In this document: in pieces, positions 1 to 8,417 of the stretch | Layout: every line of letters starts with the position of its first letter | Numbering within the stretch: position 1 is the first letter of the stretch | Assembly: GCF_004353915.1 (NCBI RefSeq) | Contig: NZ_SMRP01000027.1 | Span: 1-64,000 of the forward strand | DNA length: 64,000 nucleotides | Reading direction: 5' to 3' | From: Paraburkholderia silviterrae | GTDB taxonomy: Bacteria > Pseudomonadota > Gammaproteobacteria > Burkholderiales > Burkholderiaceae | Notes under the pieces: model-generated | Database searches by the model: none | Told to the model about the DNA's origin: nothing | The model's input: the letters and a program-made list of their open reading frames with translations, nothing else | Program-made: the position numbers and the translations under genes

Positions 1-369
1 ATCGAGTGCGTGAGCGGCGATATAGACAAGCGACTTCACGTGTTCGTCGTTGCCCGCCTCGGTGATGATGGCGCCGCCATAGCTATGGCCGACGAGCACG
101 CATGGGCCGTTGAGGCTATCGATGACGCGCTTCGTAGCCAACACGTCGTCCGTGAAGGACGTCAGCGGTTCTTGCACGAGCGTCACGTTGTAGCCGTCCT
201 TCGTGAGAATGTCGTACACCGGACGCCATCCGGCACCCCCCACGAAGGCGCCGTGCACGAGGACGACGTTCTTGATGGGCGCGGCCTGCGCCGTCGCAAC
301 GGTGCCGGCAACCATGCAAAGCGCCGCTGCTGCATGTGCAACGGCCGAGCGGAAAGAGGGAAAAGACAT
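1..369 (-). CDS. Exported alpha/beta hydrolase, 3' end cut by window
   Basis: N-terminal 123 residues of an alpha/beta-fold hydrolase whose remainder lies left of the window. The ATG at 369 follows an AAGGAG ribosome site. Residues 1-29 look like a Sec signal peptide (hydrophobic core, cleavage after ATAQA), so the enzyme should be periplasmic or secreted. A VLVHG strand (about 36-40) forms the oxyanion region, and GHSYG (94-98) carries the nucleophile Ser96. The Asp and His of the triad would lie outside the window. The substrate is unknown; the family holds esterases and related hydrolases. The upstream promoter carries the same three-repeat box as the two-component operon near 8.3 kb, so control by that response regulator is inferred. 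Confidence 0.85.
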   Translation of the reverse strand, partial: MSFPSFRSAVAHAAAALCMVAGTVATAQAAPIKNVVLVHGAFVGGAGWRPVYDILTKDGYNVTLVQEPLTSFTDDVLATKRVIDSLNGPCVLVGHSYGGAIITEAGNDEHVKSLVYIAAHALD

Positions 370-419
370 TGCAGCTCCTTGGAATGACGCGAAGTGAACC
401 AGCCGATTGAAACACGGCC

Positions 420-474
420 AGTCTAAAAAGCTGCCACGAACGAGGGGGTTACCCAGCCATTACAAAAAAATGAC
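420..474 (-). promoter_or_regulatory. Leftward promoter with three-repeat response-regulator box (P1 left)
   Basis: Read on the minus strand: GTCAT-N6-GTAAT-N6-GTAAC (474 down to 448), three direct repeats 11 bp apart, then 22 bp, then the -10 hexamer TAGACT (425-420). It drives the hydrolase starting at 369. The same layout with identical spacing occurs at 517-571, 8340-8394 and 8418-8472. Tandem 10-11 bp direct repeats just upstream of -10 are typical of OmpR/PhoB-family activators. Confidence 0.75.
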
Positions 475-516
475 GTGCCAGTGGCGATGAGTCGAATCAA
501 AGGGAACGAAAGACGC

Positions 517-571
517 GTTATTTTTTTGTAATAGCTGGGTCACCGTGCCGACGGAAGCGCCGGCTTACACT
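517..571 (+). promoter_or_regulatory. Rightward promoter with three-repeat box (P1 right)
   Basis: GTTAT-N6-GTAAT-N6-GTCAC (517-543), 22 bp, then TACACT (566-571) as -10. It is the mirror image of the box at 448-474: the arms ACCCAGC (451-457) and GCTGGGT (534-540) make the pair a large inverted repeat. It should transcribe the DUF4148 gene at 714. The rest of the 370-713 intergenic stretch holds the untranslated leaders and nothing else I can name. Confidence 0.7.
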
Positions 572-713
572 GCAACCACGCAGTAACGCTTTGCCTCGCT
601 TAGCCAGGTTTCAAGTTGTTCTTTCCTGAGCCAGCACTCGCGTCCATGCACAGTCGATGCTGCGGCTTTCTTTCTCGACTCATCAGCTAGACGGATATAT
701 AGGAGTATTGACC

Positions 714-1067
714 ATGTCAAAGATTCTTCTCAGTGTTCTCGTTGCTGCTTCTGCTGTCGCCGTTCCGGCATATAGCTTTGCGCGGTCCACCGCTCCCCTC
801 ACCCGCGCTGAAGTCCGTGCGGACCTCGTGCGTGTCGAGCAGGCCGGATACAGCCCGGCGCGCGGCGACGACATCAGCTATCCGGCTGACATTCAGGCAG
901 CCGAGGCCAAGATCGCAGCCGGGCAAACCGCGCAAAATTCAGCGCAACGCGATGTGGGTGGTGTCTCGCTGGAGGGCAGCTCGTCCGCGGGTTCTCATGC
1001 GCGGTTGCCCGCACAGTCCAACTGTGTCGGCCCGGCTAGCTTCTGCACGATCTATTTCGGCAGCTGA
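714..1067 (+). CDS. DUF4148 family small exported protein
   Basis: 117 residues. I chose the ATG at 714 (MSKILLSVLV) over the upstream one at 657 because it starts a clean signal peptide (residues 1-22, ending near YSFAR) and has AGGAG about 10 nt upstream. The mature part carries the hallmark of the Burkholderiales DUF4148 family: LTRAEVRADL, EQAGY, then YPADIQAAEAK. Function is unknown; these periplasmic proteins often appear under two-component or stress control. The C-terminus has two cysteines (NCVGPASFC) that could form a disulfide. A response-regulator-type promoter lies upstream, and a terminator-like hairpin follows the stop immediately. Confidence 0.85.
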   Translation: MSKILLSVLVAASAVAVPAYSFARSTAPLTRAEVRADLVRVEQAGYSPARGDDISYPADIQAAEAKIAAGQTAQNSAQRDVGGVSLEGSSSAGSHARLPAQSNCVGPASFCTIYFGS

Positions 1068-1075
1068 GCCGGCGA

Positions 1076-1112
1076 GCGCACCGTCTTCACTGATCCTGCT
1101 GAGACGGTGCGC
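1076..1112. terminator. Shared hairpin between convergent genes
   Basis: Perfect 10-bp arms GCGCACCGTC (1076-1085) and GACGGTGCGC (1103-1112) with a 17-nt loop, placed between the DUF4148 stop and the mdtP-like stop. The left-running mdtP reading frame ends inside the loop (TGA at 1089-1087), so the right arm is coding. There is no T-run on either side, so this is a candidate bidirectional terminator, or a Rho-assisted one. Confidence 0.55.
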
Positions 1113-2679
1113 CCTCCAGCGACGGCGTGCCGATCTCGCCCGTCGCAAGGGCGAGCGTCGCGGCGGCGGACAAGGCGGCGCTGTAGCTGTCCGCATACGC
1201 GTTCTGCGCGGCAAGCAGCTGGTTCTGCGTGAGGAGCACGTCGGTAATCGTGCCGACGCCATGCCTGTACGCGGCGAACGCCGCGTCGTAGGTCGTCTGC
1301 GCGGCCTCGACCAGCGCCTTGGCGGCGTCGTTCGACGCGAGGCTCGTGGATAGCCCATTCTGCGCGGCAACGATCTGCCGGACGGCTTCCTGCCGCGTAT
1401 GGGTCAACTGCGCGGACGCACTGTCCGCATCGTTGCGCGCCTGCATCAGCACGGCGGAGCGCAATCCGCCGTCGTACAGGGGAATCGTCACGCCGAGGAA
1501 GATGCTGCCGCTGCGGCGGCTGCCGTTCAGGTTCACCGTGGCCGCCTGATCGCCAACCGGGGGAATCGCCGTAATCGACGTCGTGCCGGTGCCGTACGCG
1601 GCCGTGGCGGAGAGGAATATCCTCGGCATGAACGCCGACTCCGCCGCGCGGATCTTCGCCTGGTTCGCCTGCTCGAGCGCATAGGCGCCCTGTACGTCCG
1701 GCCGCCGCGCAATCGCATCCGCAACGATTTCATCGACGCTCTGGTGCAGCGCCGGCGTGAGCATACGCGCCGGCAACGGCGCGATCATCGGTTTCGACAA
1801 CGGCGAAATGCCGAGCGCAGACACGAGGCTCAGATAGCTGTCGCTCACGGCGCCGTCCGCCTGCACCTTCAGCAGATTGGCTTGTGCGCGGTTCTGCGTG
1901 GCCTGTGCGACCTCCACGACCGTGCCCACGCCCTGCTTTCGCCGTGCGCGCGCGGCGCTGAGAATGCCGTCGGCGTTCTCGAGTGCCTGCTGCGCGGTCT
2001 GCTCCCGCGCGCTTGCGGCTTCGTACGTGTAGTACGCGATGCTCACGTCGCGAATCACGTGCTGATGAACCGACGTGAACGCGACGTTCGCCGCCACGGA
2101 AAGCTGTTTGGCCGCATCGAGGCGCGCGCGGCGGCCACCGAAATCGAATAGCAGCCATTGCAGCGAGAGCACGGAAACCGTGCCGTGAATGTTCGAGTTG
2201 GTCGATGTGTTGCCGAGCAGCGGCGTCGACGCCGCGCCGCTCGCCGCCTCGTATCCGCCCATCGCGGTAGCAGTGAGCTGTGGCAGATACGCGGTCTTCG
2301 CAATGCCCGCCGCGAGCGCTGCATTGCGCGCGTCGTTCCAGGCAATACGCGTGAGCGGGTTCGTGGACTCCGCGAGATCGATCAGCTCGGGCAGCGTGTA
2401 CGCGTGGTTCGCATCGAGCGCCGCCGCCGGTTCGATCGAGGCCAGTGCGGCGCTGCGCGGCAACGTGTAGCCGACCTGCGCCGCGTCGTTCGCGCTGCGC
2501 GGCGGGCCGGCCACGATGTTGCCGCCGGCGTCCGTTTGCGGCTGCCACGGACGGTCCGGCGCGGGTGGCGCGAGATCGATCGACGACGTCGCGCATCCCG
2601 TGAGTCCCGAGATCGCCCATGCGGCAGCCAACGCGGCGGCCAATACGATGAGCCGGAGCGTGGGTTCAGGGGCGCGCAT
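1087..2679 (-). CDS. mdtP: Outer-membrane efflux lipoprotein (MdtP/NodT-type OMF)
   Basis: 530 residues, TolC-superfamily outer-membrane channel. The start at 2679 (MRAPEPTLRL) gives a lipoprotein signal with lipobox LTGC near residue 26; the longer in-frame extension overlaps mdtO and has no signal. Two outer-membrane efflux repeats follow, each with long coiled-coil stretches rich in Ala, Gln and Asn (about 120-310 and 330-510), and the motif YRHGVGTITDVL marks the second repeat. The gene overlaps the FUSC gene by 14 bp and is the last gene of a ytcA-mdtN-mdtO-mdtP-like operon. In E. coli this set exports sulfonamides, puromycin and related compounds; the substrate here is unknown. Confidence 0.88.
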   Translation of the reverse strand: MRAPEPTLRLIVLAAALAAAWAISGLTGCATSSIDLAPPAPDRPWQPQTDAGGNIVAGPPRSANDAAQVGYTLPRSAALASIEPAAALDANHAYTLPELIDLAESTNPLTRIAWNDARNAALAAGIAKTAYLPQLTATAMGGYEAASGAASTPLLGNTSTNSNIHGTVSVLSLQWLLFDFGGRRARLDAAKQLSVAANVAFTSVHQHVIRDVSIAYYTYEAASAREQTAQQALENADGILSAARARRKQGVGTVVEVAQATQNRAQANLLKVQADGAVSDSYLSLVSALGISPLSKPMIAPLPARMLTPALHQSVDEIVADAIARRPDVQGAYALEQANQAKIRAAESAFMPRIFLSATAAYGTGTTSITAIPPVGDQAATVNLNGSRRSGSIFLGVTIPLYDGGLRSAVLMQARNDADSASAQLTHTRQEAVRQIVAAQNGLSTSLASNDAAKALVEAAQTTYDAAFAAYRHGVGTITDVLLTQNQLLAAQNAYADSYSAALSAAATLALATGEIGTPSLEGAPSQQDQ

Positions 2680-4708
2680 CGGTCGTCGTCTCCTTGGCCG
2701 ATGCCGGGCGCGTGATGTCGGCGATCTGTCCGAAACGCTTTGCGATGACGTTCTGGAGCGCATCGAGGGCGGGGTCGGCAGTGCGGTCCTCCTCGGCCCC
2801 AGCGCCTGGCGCCTGCGTGTCGACGGCATGCTGTGCGGCTTGCACGTGCGCGTCGCCGCTGGCAGCGAGGCGCTGGGCGATTTCACCCAGCCGCGCGGCG
2901 CCCGCGCGCCCTGCCGCGAGGACCAGCGGTGCCTCCAGCGCCTCGAGCTCCGCGAGCGCGCGACGCCGGCTCGCCACCCACTCCGGCTCGGGACGCACCC
3001 ACGAAGGCTCGTAGTGAATCAGGCCGATATCCTGGCGCAGTCCGCCGTATTGGGCGAGCGCGCCTCCCGCGAGCGCGCCGCGCGTGCGGGCGTCCGCTGC
3101 GCGCGCGATGCGGGTCCACTGCGCAACGAGCGCATCGAGCGCAGCGTCGATCCGGCTGGCGATGCTCACGGGCCAGACGCGCGTGAAGACCAGGTAGATC
3201 ACAACGTTGCCGATCAAGATGCCGATCACGCGGTCGCGTGCGAGCGTGAGGTCGAACGCGGGCGCCGCGCCCTGGATCACGCACAGGAAGAACGCGAACG
3301 CGATCTGCATGCCCGCATACGAGATCCGTGCCGACCCCATCGCCAGCCATGCGGCCAGCCATGCGCCCGCGAACACCAGCGCCATCAGCTCGCCCGCCGA
3401 GGTGAGACGAGGCGTCACGAACACGATCGCCGCCGTGCCGAGCAAAGCGCCGGCAAGACAGCCCGTGATCCGCAGTGTCAGCTTCTCGACGGTCTCGGCC
3501 GTGGTGCCGAGCGAGACCATATAGCAGGTGATGAAGCAGGTATGGATGCCCTGCCAGTCGAGCTGCTGATACAGCACGTAGCAGAACATCGCCGCCGCTG
3601 TGGTCTTCAACGCGTAACGGACGTGGTCGGGATTCGTGAAGGCATCGGCGTCGAAAAAGCCGCTGCGCGTGGGCGGCTCAGCGGTTTTCTCAGGAGCAGG
3701 AGCAGCAGCCGGCGCCGCGGCGGGCTCCGCGGGCGGCACCGCGAAGCCCTCCAGCGCGGCGCCCAGGTCTGCGAACACGAGCCCCTGTAGCGCGGTTCCC
3801 TCGCACCGGTCCGGCACGTCGAGCGTGACATCCACGGGATAGCCGCCCGCCTCCAGCATCGCGGCCATCTGCGTCATCGTTTCGGCAAGCTGCGCCGCGC
3901 ACGCGTCGGGCAGGCGCGCACCGGGTTCGCTCGCCGCGAACTCCGTCGCGACCAGAATCGCCGTGGTGGACGCCGCCGCCTGACGCAGCGGTGCAGCGTC
4001 GGCCGGTGTCAACGTGCCTTCGAGCTTCGAGAGCTTGAGCCACGAGAGGATCTGATGGTCGCCCTCCCGCATGCACGCTTCGAATGCAGCACGCTCCTCG
4101 TCGGTCGCCGTGCCCGTCAGGCGGCGCGCGGCGAGCCTCAGGCGCCGCGCAAGCTGCGAGGTGGCGAGCCGGCGCGGCGACGGTGCAATCACCACGTTCA
4201 CGACGATCGCCACGCCAATCGGAATCGCCACCATCAGCCACGCGTACATCAGGCCGCGCGTGGCCGCTTCGCCGACTGGCGCGAGGCCAAGCTCGTCAAG
4301 CCCGAAGCCGACGATCATCGCAAGGATCGCGCCGATTGGCCGAAGCTTGCTTGCCGACGTGGCGAATAGCAGTCCGAACGATAGCACCGCCATGCTCGCC
4401 ACCCGCAGCGGCGGCTGGTCGATGGTGAGGATCGCGAAGATCATCACGATCCCGATGATCGCGGTCACGAGCAGCATCAAAGCGAACGACATGATGACGC
4501 TCGTCACGCGATCTGGCCGGTTCAGGAAGAACACGATATAGACGGAAGTCGCGGCGTCGGGCGTGCTGTAGCCGGTCGTCACGAGCACCGTGAGCGCGCA
4601 GATCAGCGCAATGCGTGTGACGATCGCGGCGCGGCCCGGAAACGGCGCGAGCAGCCTCACGATTTCCCGCGGACCGGGCCGCCTGATGTCACCGGCAAGA
4701 CTGGCCAT
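2666..4708 (-). CDS. mdtO: FUSC-family inner-membrane efflux protein (MdtO-like)
   Basis: 680 residues, matching MdtO length. It has two halves, each with a block of about five or six membrane segments (roughly 25-190 and 360-510), separated by soluble regions; the linker near 335-345 is Ala/Pro rich. The C-terminal half begins with ALKTTAAAMFCYVLY, typical of fusaric-acid-resistance (FUSC/AaeB) proteins. It should work with the HlyD-type adaptor encoded just upstream (20-bp overlap) and the OMF downstream to move a toxic organic compound or drug across both membranes. The tight overlaps argue for strict co-translation. Confidence 0.88.
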   Translation of the reverse strand: MASLAGDIRRPGPREIVRLLAPFPGRAAIVTRIALICALTVLVTTGYSTPDAATSVYIVFFLNRPDRVTSVIMSFALMLLVTAIIGIVMIFAILTIDQPPLRVASMAVLSFGLLFATSASKLRPIGAILAMIVGFGLDELGLAPVGEAATRGLMYAWLMVAIPIGVAIVVNVVIAPSPRRLATSQLARRLRLAARRLTGTATDEERAAFEACMREGDHQILSWLKLSKLEGTLTPADAAPLRQAAASTTAILVATEFAASEPGARLPDACAAQLAETMTQMAAMLEAGGYPVDVTLDVPDRCEGTALQGLVFADLGAALEGFAVPPAEPAAAPAAAPAPEKTAEPPTRSGFFDADAFTNPDHVRYALKTTAAAMFCYVLYQQLDWQGIHTCFITCYMVSLGTTAETVEKLTLRITGCLAGALLGTAAIVFVTPRLTSAGELMALVFAGAWLAAWLAMGSARISYAGMQIAFAFFLCVIQGAAPAFDLTLARDRVIGILIGNVVIYLVFTRVWPVSIASRIDAALDALVAQWTRIARAADARTRGALAGGALAQYGGLRQDIGLIHYEPSWVRPEPEWVASRRRALAELEALEAPLVLAAGRAGAARLGEIAQRLAASGDAHVQAAQHAVDTQAPGAGAEEDRTADPALDALQNVIAKRFGQIADITRPASAKETTTDARP

Positions 4709-5741
4709 GCCGGACCTCGACGATCGCGCTGGCGCCCACTCGCACCAGTTTGTTGACCGGCGCGTCGATCCGCACGCGGACCGGGAAGCGTTGAGCCACG
4801 CGCACCCAGTTCACCGACTGCTGCACGTACGGCAGGCTGCGCGGCAGGTTCACGCGGTCCGTGTCCATGATCCCGGCGCCGATGCCGATCACCTTGCCGC
4901 TCATCGGCTGCTTTCGGTCGATCATCGAGTACACGGTTGCACAGTCGCCCACGTCGATGGCGCCGAGCGCCGTCTCGCGGAAATTCGCCACGGCGAACCA
5001 TTCGCCCGAGTGCACCAGCGTGAAGATCGACTGGTTCGGCGCGACCGTCTCGCCCGCGAGGATCGTCAGTCCCGTCACGTAGCCGTCGAACGGCGCGCGT
5101 ACGACCGTGTCGTCCAGCGCGCGCTGCGCGATGGCCAGAGCGGCCTCGCGCGCGTGCAGCACCGCTATGGCGTCGGTGTCGTCGCCTATCGTCTGCGCGG
5201 AAGAGCGCTGCTGCACCTGCGCCTGCGCAAGCGATACGCTCGCGTCGCGCTGCGCCACGACCGCCTGATCGAGTTGCTGCGCCGAGACATAGCCTTGCGC
5301 CGCGAGCGGCCGCAGCCGGTCGACGCTGCGCGTCGCGAGGTCGTAGTTGTGCGTCGCACGACGGGTCTGGTCGGCCGCGATCGCCGCGTTCGACGTCTCG
5401 CCGATCAGCGTGCGCCGGCGCGTGCCGAGCGATGCACGCGCCAGTTCGACTTCGGCTTGCGCCTGCGCGACCCCGAGCCGGTACGGCACCGGGTCGATTT
5501 CGAACAGCACGTCGCCCTTCGAGACATGCTGGTTCTCTTCCACGGGGACACGGGTGATCCGGCCGCCCACGGGCGACGCGACGTGGACCACGTCCGCGTC
5601 GATGGATGCGTCGTCGGTTGACGGATAGCGCGACGAGCGGTCGTACGCATACCAAAGCGCCCCCGCGCCGAGCAGCACGATCGCGGCGGCGATCGCGCGG
5701 CCCTTCCATGCATGTCGAGGATTCTGGCCGGCCATTTTCAT
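4689..5741 (-). CDS. mdtN: HlyD/EmrA-type periplasmic adaptor (MdtN-like)
   Basis: 350 residues. The start at 5741 (MKMAGQ) lies 1 nt after the ytcA-like stop. One N-terminal membrane anchor (about 14-32) is followed by the conserved lipoyl entry STDDASIDADVVHVASPVGG (42-61), then a coiled-coil hairpin (about 85-200) and a barrel domain with PFDGYVTG. This is the membrane-fusion component joining the FUSC pump to the OMF. A 45-residue in-frame upstream extension runs through the ytcA-like gene and lacks family features, so I rejected it. Confidence 0.9.
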   Translation of the reverse strand: MKMAGQNPRHAWKGRAIAAAIVLLGAGALWYAYDRSSRYPSTDDASIDADVVHVASPVGGRITRVPVEENQHVSKGDVLFEIDPVPYRLGVAQAQAEVELARASLGTRRRTLIGETSNAAIAADQTRRATHNYDLATRSVDRLRPLAAQGYVSAQQLDQAVVAQRDASVSLAQAQVQQRSSAQTIGDDTDAIAVLHAREAALAIAQRALDDTVVRAPFDGYVTGLTILAGETVAPNQSIFTLVHSGEWFAVANFRETALGAIDVGDCATVYSMIDRKQPMSGKVIGIGAGIMDTDRVNLPRSLPYVQQSVNWVRVAQRFPVRVRIDAPVNKLVRVGASAIVEVRHGQSCR

Positions 5742-5742
5742 G

Positions 5743-6030
5743 TCAGAGCTGCCCCGTTCCCCACAGCCACACGAGCACCCCGGCAACGATGCCGATCGCG
5801 GTGCATACGGAAAGCTGGTAAGGCACCTGGCGAACCCAGCCGGTCGCGATGAACGTGCGATGTGCGACGAGCGCACCCAAAATGCCGATCACGGCGCTCA
5901 CGAGCCAGTACGGAAAGTACGCGCCGAAGAGCGACCAGGACGGCGCGCCGCGGGCCACGCAACCCGCAAGCGGCATGAAAGCCAGGAATGAACAAACGGT
6001 AGCGAATCTGGGCCATGTACGTTGTTTCAT
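5743..6030 (-). CDS. ytcA: YtcA-like small membrane lipoprotein
   Basis: 95 residues. Lipobox LAGC at about 21-24, then two membrane segments (about 32-55 and 72-92) separated by a short polar loop. It matches the YtcA type: a lipoprotein encoded first in the ytcA-mdtNOP operon of enterobacteria, function undefined. Position directly upstream of the adaptor gene (1-nt gap) supports the assignment. The preceding 147 bp contain two hairpins but no obvious strong promoter, so read-through from the histidine kinase gene is possible. Confidence 0.75.
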   Translation of the reverse strand: MKQRTWPRFATVCSFLAFMPLAGCVARGAPSWSLFGAYFPYWLVSAVIGILGALVAHRTFIATGWVRQVPYQLSVCTAIGIVAGVLVWLWGTGQL

Positions 6031-6084
6031 CGCTTATTCAACGCTTCGTGACTGGAATGGATGCTGAATTCCACTCGTACGAAC

Positions 6085-6108
6085 AACCCATGCGCGCACC
6101 GATGGGTT
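6085..6108. repeat. Inverted repeat upstream of ytcA-mdtNOP
   Basis: AACCCAT (6085-6091) and ATGGGTT (6102-6108) are perfect 7-bp arms around 10 bp. It lies 55 bp upstream of the ytcA-like start. It could be an operator for the efflux operon or part of its leader; the sequence alone does not decide. Confidence 0.4.
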
Positions 6109-6144
6109 GCGTCCCGCATTCCCAACTCAAGGCAGCCCATCATA

Positions 6145-6160
6145 GCGCGGTTTGCCGCGC
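6145..6160 (-). terminator. Hairpin 17 bp after the histidine kinase gene
   Basis: GCGCGG-TTTG-CCGCGC, perfect 6-bp GC-only stem with a 4-nt loop. It lies directly downstream of the kinase stop (6178) on the minus strand and is followed by TATGATG rather than a T-run. It may attenuate transcription from the two-component genes into the efflux operon. Confidence 0.4.
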
Positions 6161-6177
6161 CACCGGCCCTGGGGCGC

Positions 6178-7584
6178 CTACTGGCCCCGCTGCTCGCGCC
6201 GCCGCGGGAACACGAGCGTAAAGCGCGTCACGCCGTTGCTGCTCGAAGCGTGCCATGTCCCGCCGTGCAGCAACATGATGCTGCGCACGATCGAAAGCCC
6301 GAGCCCGCTCGACTCCGACGAGCGATGCCGCGACGGATCCGCCCGATAGAAGCGATCGAAGATCCGTTCGAGGTGATGCGCCTCGATCGTCGGTCCGCGA
6401 TTCTCGACGTGGAGTGTCGTGGCCTGCGGTCCTTGATCCGCCATGGTCGAGATTGCCGTACCCGGCTCCGCATACCGTAAGGCATTCGCAAGCAAATTCC
6501 CCAGCGCACGGCGCAGCAGATCCGGATCTGCGTACACGTGGCCCTCGCCGCGCCACTCGAGGCTCACGTTGCGGTCCTCCGCGAGACCCTCGAAGTACTC
6601 CTGCATGCGCTCGAATTCCACGGCAAGCGGCAACTCCTTGCGCCCGATGGCGTTGTCGGCCTGCTCGGTGCGCGCGAGAAACAGCATGTTGTCGATCATC
6701 TTCGACAGGCGTTGCAGTTCCTCGTAATTCGAGCCGAGAAGCCGCTGGTAATACACGGTATCGCGCGTCTGGCTCAAGCCGACTTCGGTCTGACCCAGCA
6801 GATTGCCGATTGGCGTGCGCAGATCATGCGCCATGTCCGCCGACACCTGCTTCAACTGCGTGAACCCGCGCTCGAGCCGGTCGAGCATGCCGTTGAATGC
6901 CGCAATCAGTGCGTCGAGTTCGGGGGGCGCGGCGCGCTGCTCGATGCGGGTCGACAGCGTGCTGATGCCGATCGCCGCTGTTTGCGCAGCGAGAACGCGC
7001 AACGGTTGCATGTTGCGGCGCGCGAGGACGAAAGCGAGCAAGGCGACAATGGTCGCGCCAGCGGAGGCGAACAGCAGTATCTGATTGCGGTATGCCCGCA
7101 ACAATTGCGTGCGCTCGCTCAGCAAGCGCCCGGAGATGATCTGCAGATCCTGCTTGCCGGCGATGTCGTGCGCCGCAGCAGCGACATAGATGAACGGCGT
7201 GCCATCCGCCGCAAGCGTATGGTGAACGGCGCCGAGCGTGAGTGGCGCGTCCATCGGCACAGGCATCACGTCCGGCACCGCCCTGTGACCGGGATTCACC
7301 GTAATGAGCGGCGCTTCACCCGGAAAACCCACGATCAGCAGTGATTCCGTATTACCGAGCATGTTCGCGAAGAGATGGGGCTTGTCCCGAATCAGCTCGC
7401 GCACGTCGACATCGTTCATTAGCGTGCGAAGCTGGTCCACCCTCGTCACCAGCGCCGCATCGTCGCGCACCATCAGTTGCCGCTCGAGGCCCCGGTATAG
7501 CAAGGTGCCGAGCAACGCCATCGCCGTAAATACGATGAGTGCGTATAACAGCGCAAGGCGTGTGGTGAGCGAAAGCCGCCTCAT
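6178..7584 (-). CDS. Sensor histidine kinase, heavy-metal-sensor (CusS/IrlS) type
   Basis: 468 residues; ATG at 7584 overlaps the response-regulator stop by 4 bp (ATGA). First membrane segment about 12-31, periplasmic sensor about 32-167, second segment about 168-188, then HAMP. The phosphoacceptor motif DMAHDLRTPI has His253, followed by N-box NLLANALRYA and G-box SSGLGLSIV. The architecture matches the heavy-metal sensor kinase family, which senses copper, silver, cadmium and the like; the signal here is not visible. The periplasmic region has no obvious His/Met-rich metal site, so an organic ligand or envelope stress is also possible. Partner: the regulator encoded upstream. Confidence 0.92.
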   Translation of the reverse strand: MRRLSLTTRLALLYALIVFTAMALLGTLLYRGLERQLMVRDDAALVTRVDQLRTLMNDVDVRELIRDKPHLFANMLGNTESLLIVGFPGEAPLITVNPGHRAVPDVMPVPMDAPLTLGAVHHTLAADGTPFIYVAAAAHDIAGKQDLQIISGRLLSERTQLLRAYRNQILLFASAGATIVALLAFVLARRNMQPLRVLAAQTAAIGISTLSTRIEQRAAPPELDALIAAFNGMLDRLERGFTQLKQVSADMAHDLRTPIGNLLGQTEVGLSQTRDTVYYQRLLGSNYEELQRLSKMIDNMLFLARTEQADNAIGRKELPLAVEFERMQEYFEGLAEDRNVSLEWRGEGHVYADPDLLRRALGNLLANALRYAEPGTAISTMADQGPQATTLHVENRGPTIEAHHLERIFDRFYRADPSRHRSSESSGLGLSIVRSIMLLHGGTWHASSSNGVTRFTLVFPRRREQRGQ

Positions 7585-8258
7585 GCTTCGTACTCGAAAC
7601 GGTAGCCCACGCCGTGAATCGTATGAATCAAGCGAACCGGGAAAGGATCGTCGATTTTCTGCCGCAATCGGCGCACCGCAACATCGACAACGTTGCTGTC
7701 GCTGTCGAAATTCATGTCCCATACGCGCGAAGCGATCAGGGCGCGCGACAGCACCTGACCTTGGTGCTCCAGAAAGAACGTCAGCAGGTTGAATTCCTTG
7801 TTGGTCAGCGTGATACGCACGCCGCCCCGGTCGACACGCCGCTTCGGCACATCGACCCGCAAGTCACCTGCTTCGAAGACCTGCTCCTCCTGCTTTTGCG
7901 GCTGACCGCGCCGCAAGATGATGCGGATGCGCGCCAGCAGCTCGGCGAACGAGAAAGGCTTGACGAGATAATCGTCGGCGCCGAGATCGAGGCCCTTCAG
8001 CCGGTCTTCGAGCGTGCCGCGCGCGCTCAGAAATAACACCGGCGTTTTGGTGCGCGCGCCGAGCTTCTTCATGACGGTCCAGCCGTCCATCTCCGGCATC
8101 ATCACGTCGAGCAGGATCAGGTCGTAGCCCATCTCCTGCGCGAGGTGCAGCCCGTCGATGCCGTTCGTGGCCACGTCCACCACGTAACCCGCTTCCGTCA
8201 AGCCGTTCTGAATGTACTCGCTGGTCTTGGCTTCGTCTTCGATGACGAGAATTTTCAT
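7581..8258 (-). CDS. OmpR-family response regulator (CusR/IrlR type)
   Basis: 225 residues. Receiver domain 1-115 with phosphoacceptor Asp51 (LLDVMMPEMDG) and conserved Lys in LVKPFSF; winged-helix DNA-binding domain about 125-223, ending GVGYRFE. I chose the start at 8258 (MKILVIEDEA) over the extension at 8282, which adds eight residues before the first receiver strand. It is co-transcribed with the kinase. Its own promoter (8340-8394) has the three-repeat box, so it is probably autoregulated and drives the three other promoters with the same box. Confidence 0.93.
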   Translation of the reverse strand: MKILVIEDEAKTSEYIQNGLTEAGYVVDVATNGIDGLHLAQEMGYDLILLDVMMPEMDGWTVMKKLGARTKTPVLFLSARGTLEDRLKGLDLGADDYLVKPFSFAELLARIRIILRRGQPQKQEEQVFEAGDLRVDVPKRRVDRGGVRITLTNKEFNLLTFFLEHQGQVLSRALIASRVWDMNFDSDSNVVDVAVRRLRQKIDDPFPVRLIHTIHGVGYRFEYEA

Positions 8259-8339
8259 GGCGTCCGATCCCTGCAGTGTCATGCGCGTATCAATGATTCT
8301 GTGCTCGTTTGCGCCCCTATACCAGCCAAGGGTGATAGC

Positions 8340-8394
8340 AGTCTAAGCAGCGCGCTCCAACAGGGCCGTTACTCAATCATTACAAGGAAATGAC
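8340..8394 (-). promoter_or_regulatory. Leftward promoter of the two-component operon (P2 left)
   Basis: Minus strand: GTCAT-N6-GTAAT-N6-GTAAC (8394 down to 8368), 22 bp, TAGACT (8345-8340). Spacing is identical to the three other copies. It lies 82 bp upstream of the regulator start. Confidence 0.75.
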
Positions 8395-8417
8395 GAAGCG
8401 CTGCGTGTCCCCTCCCT

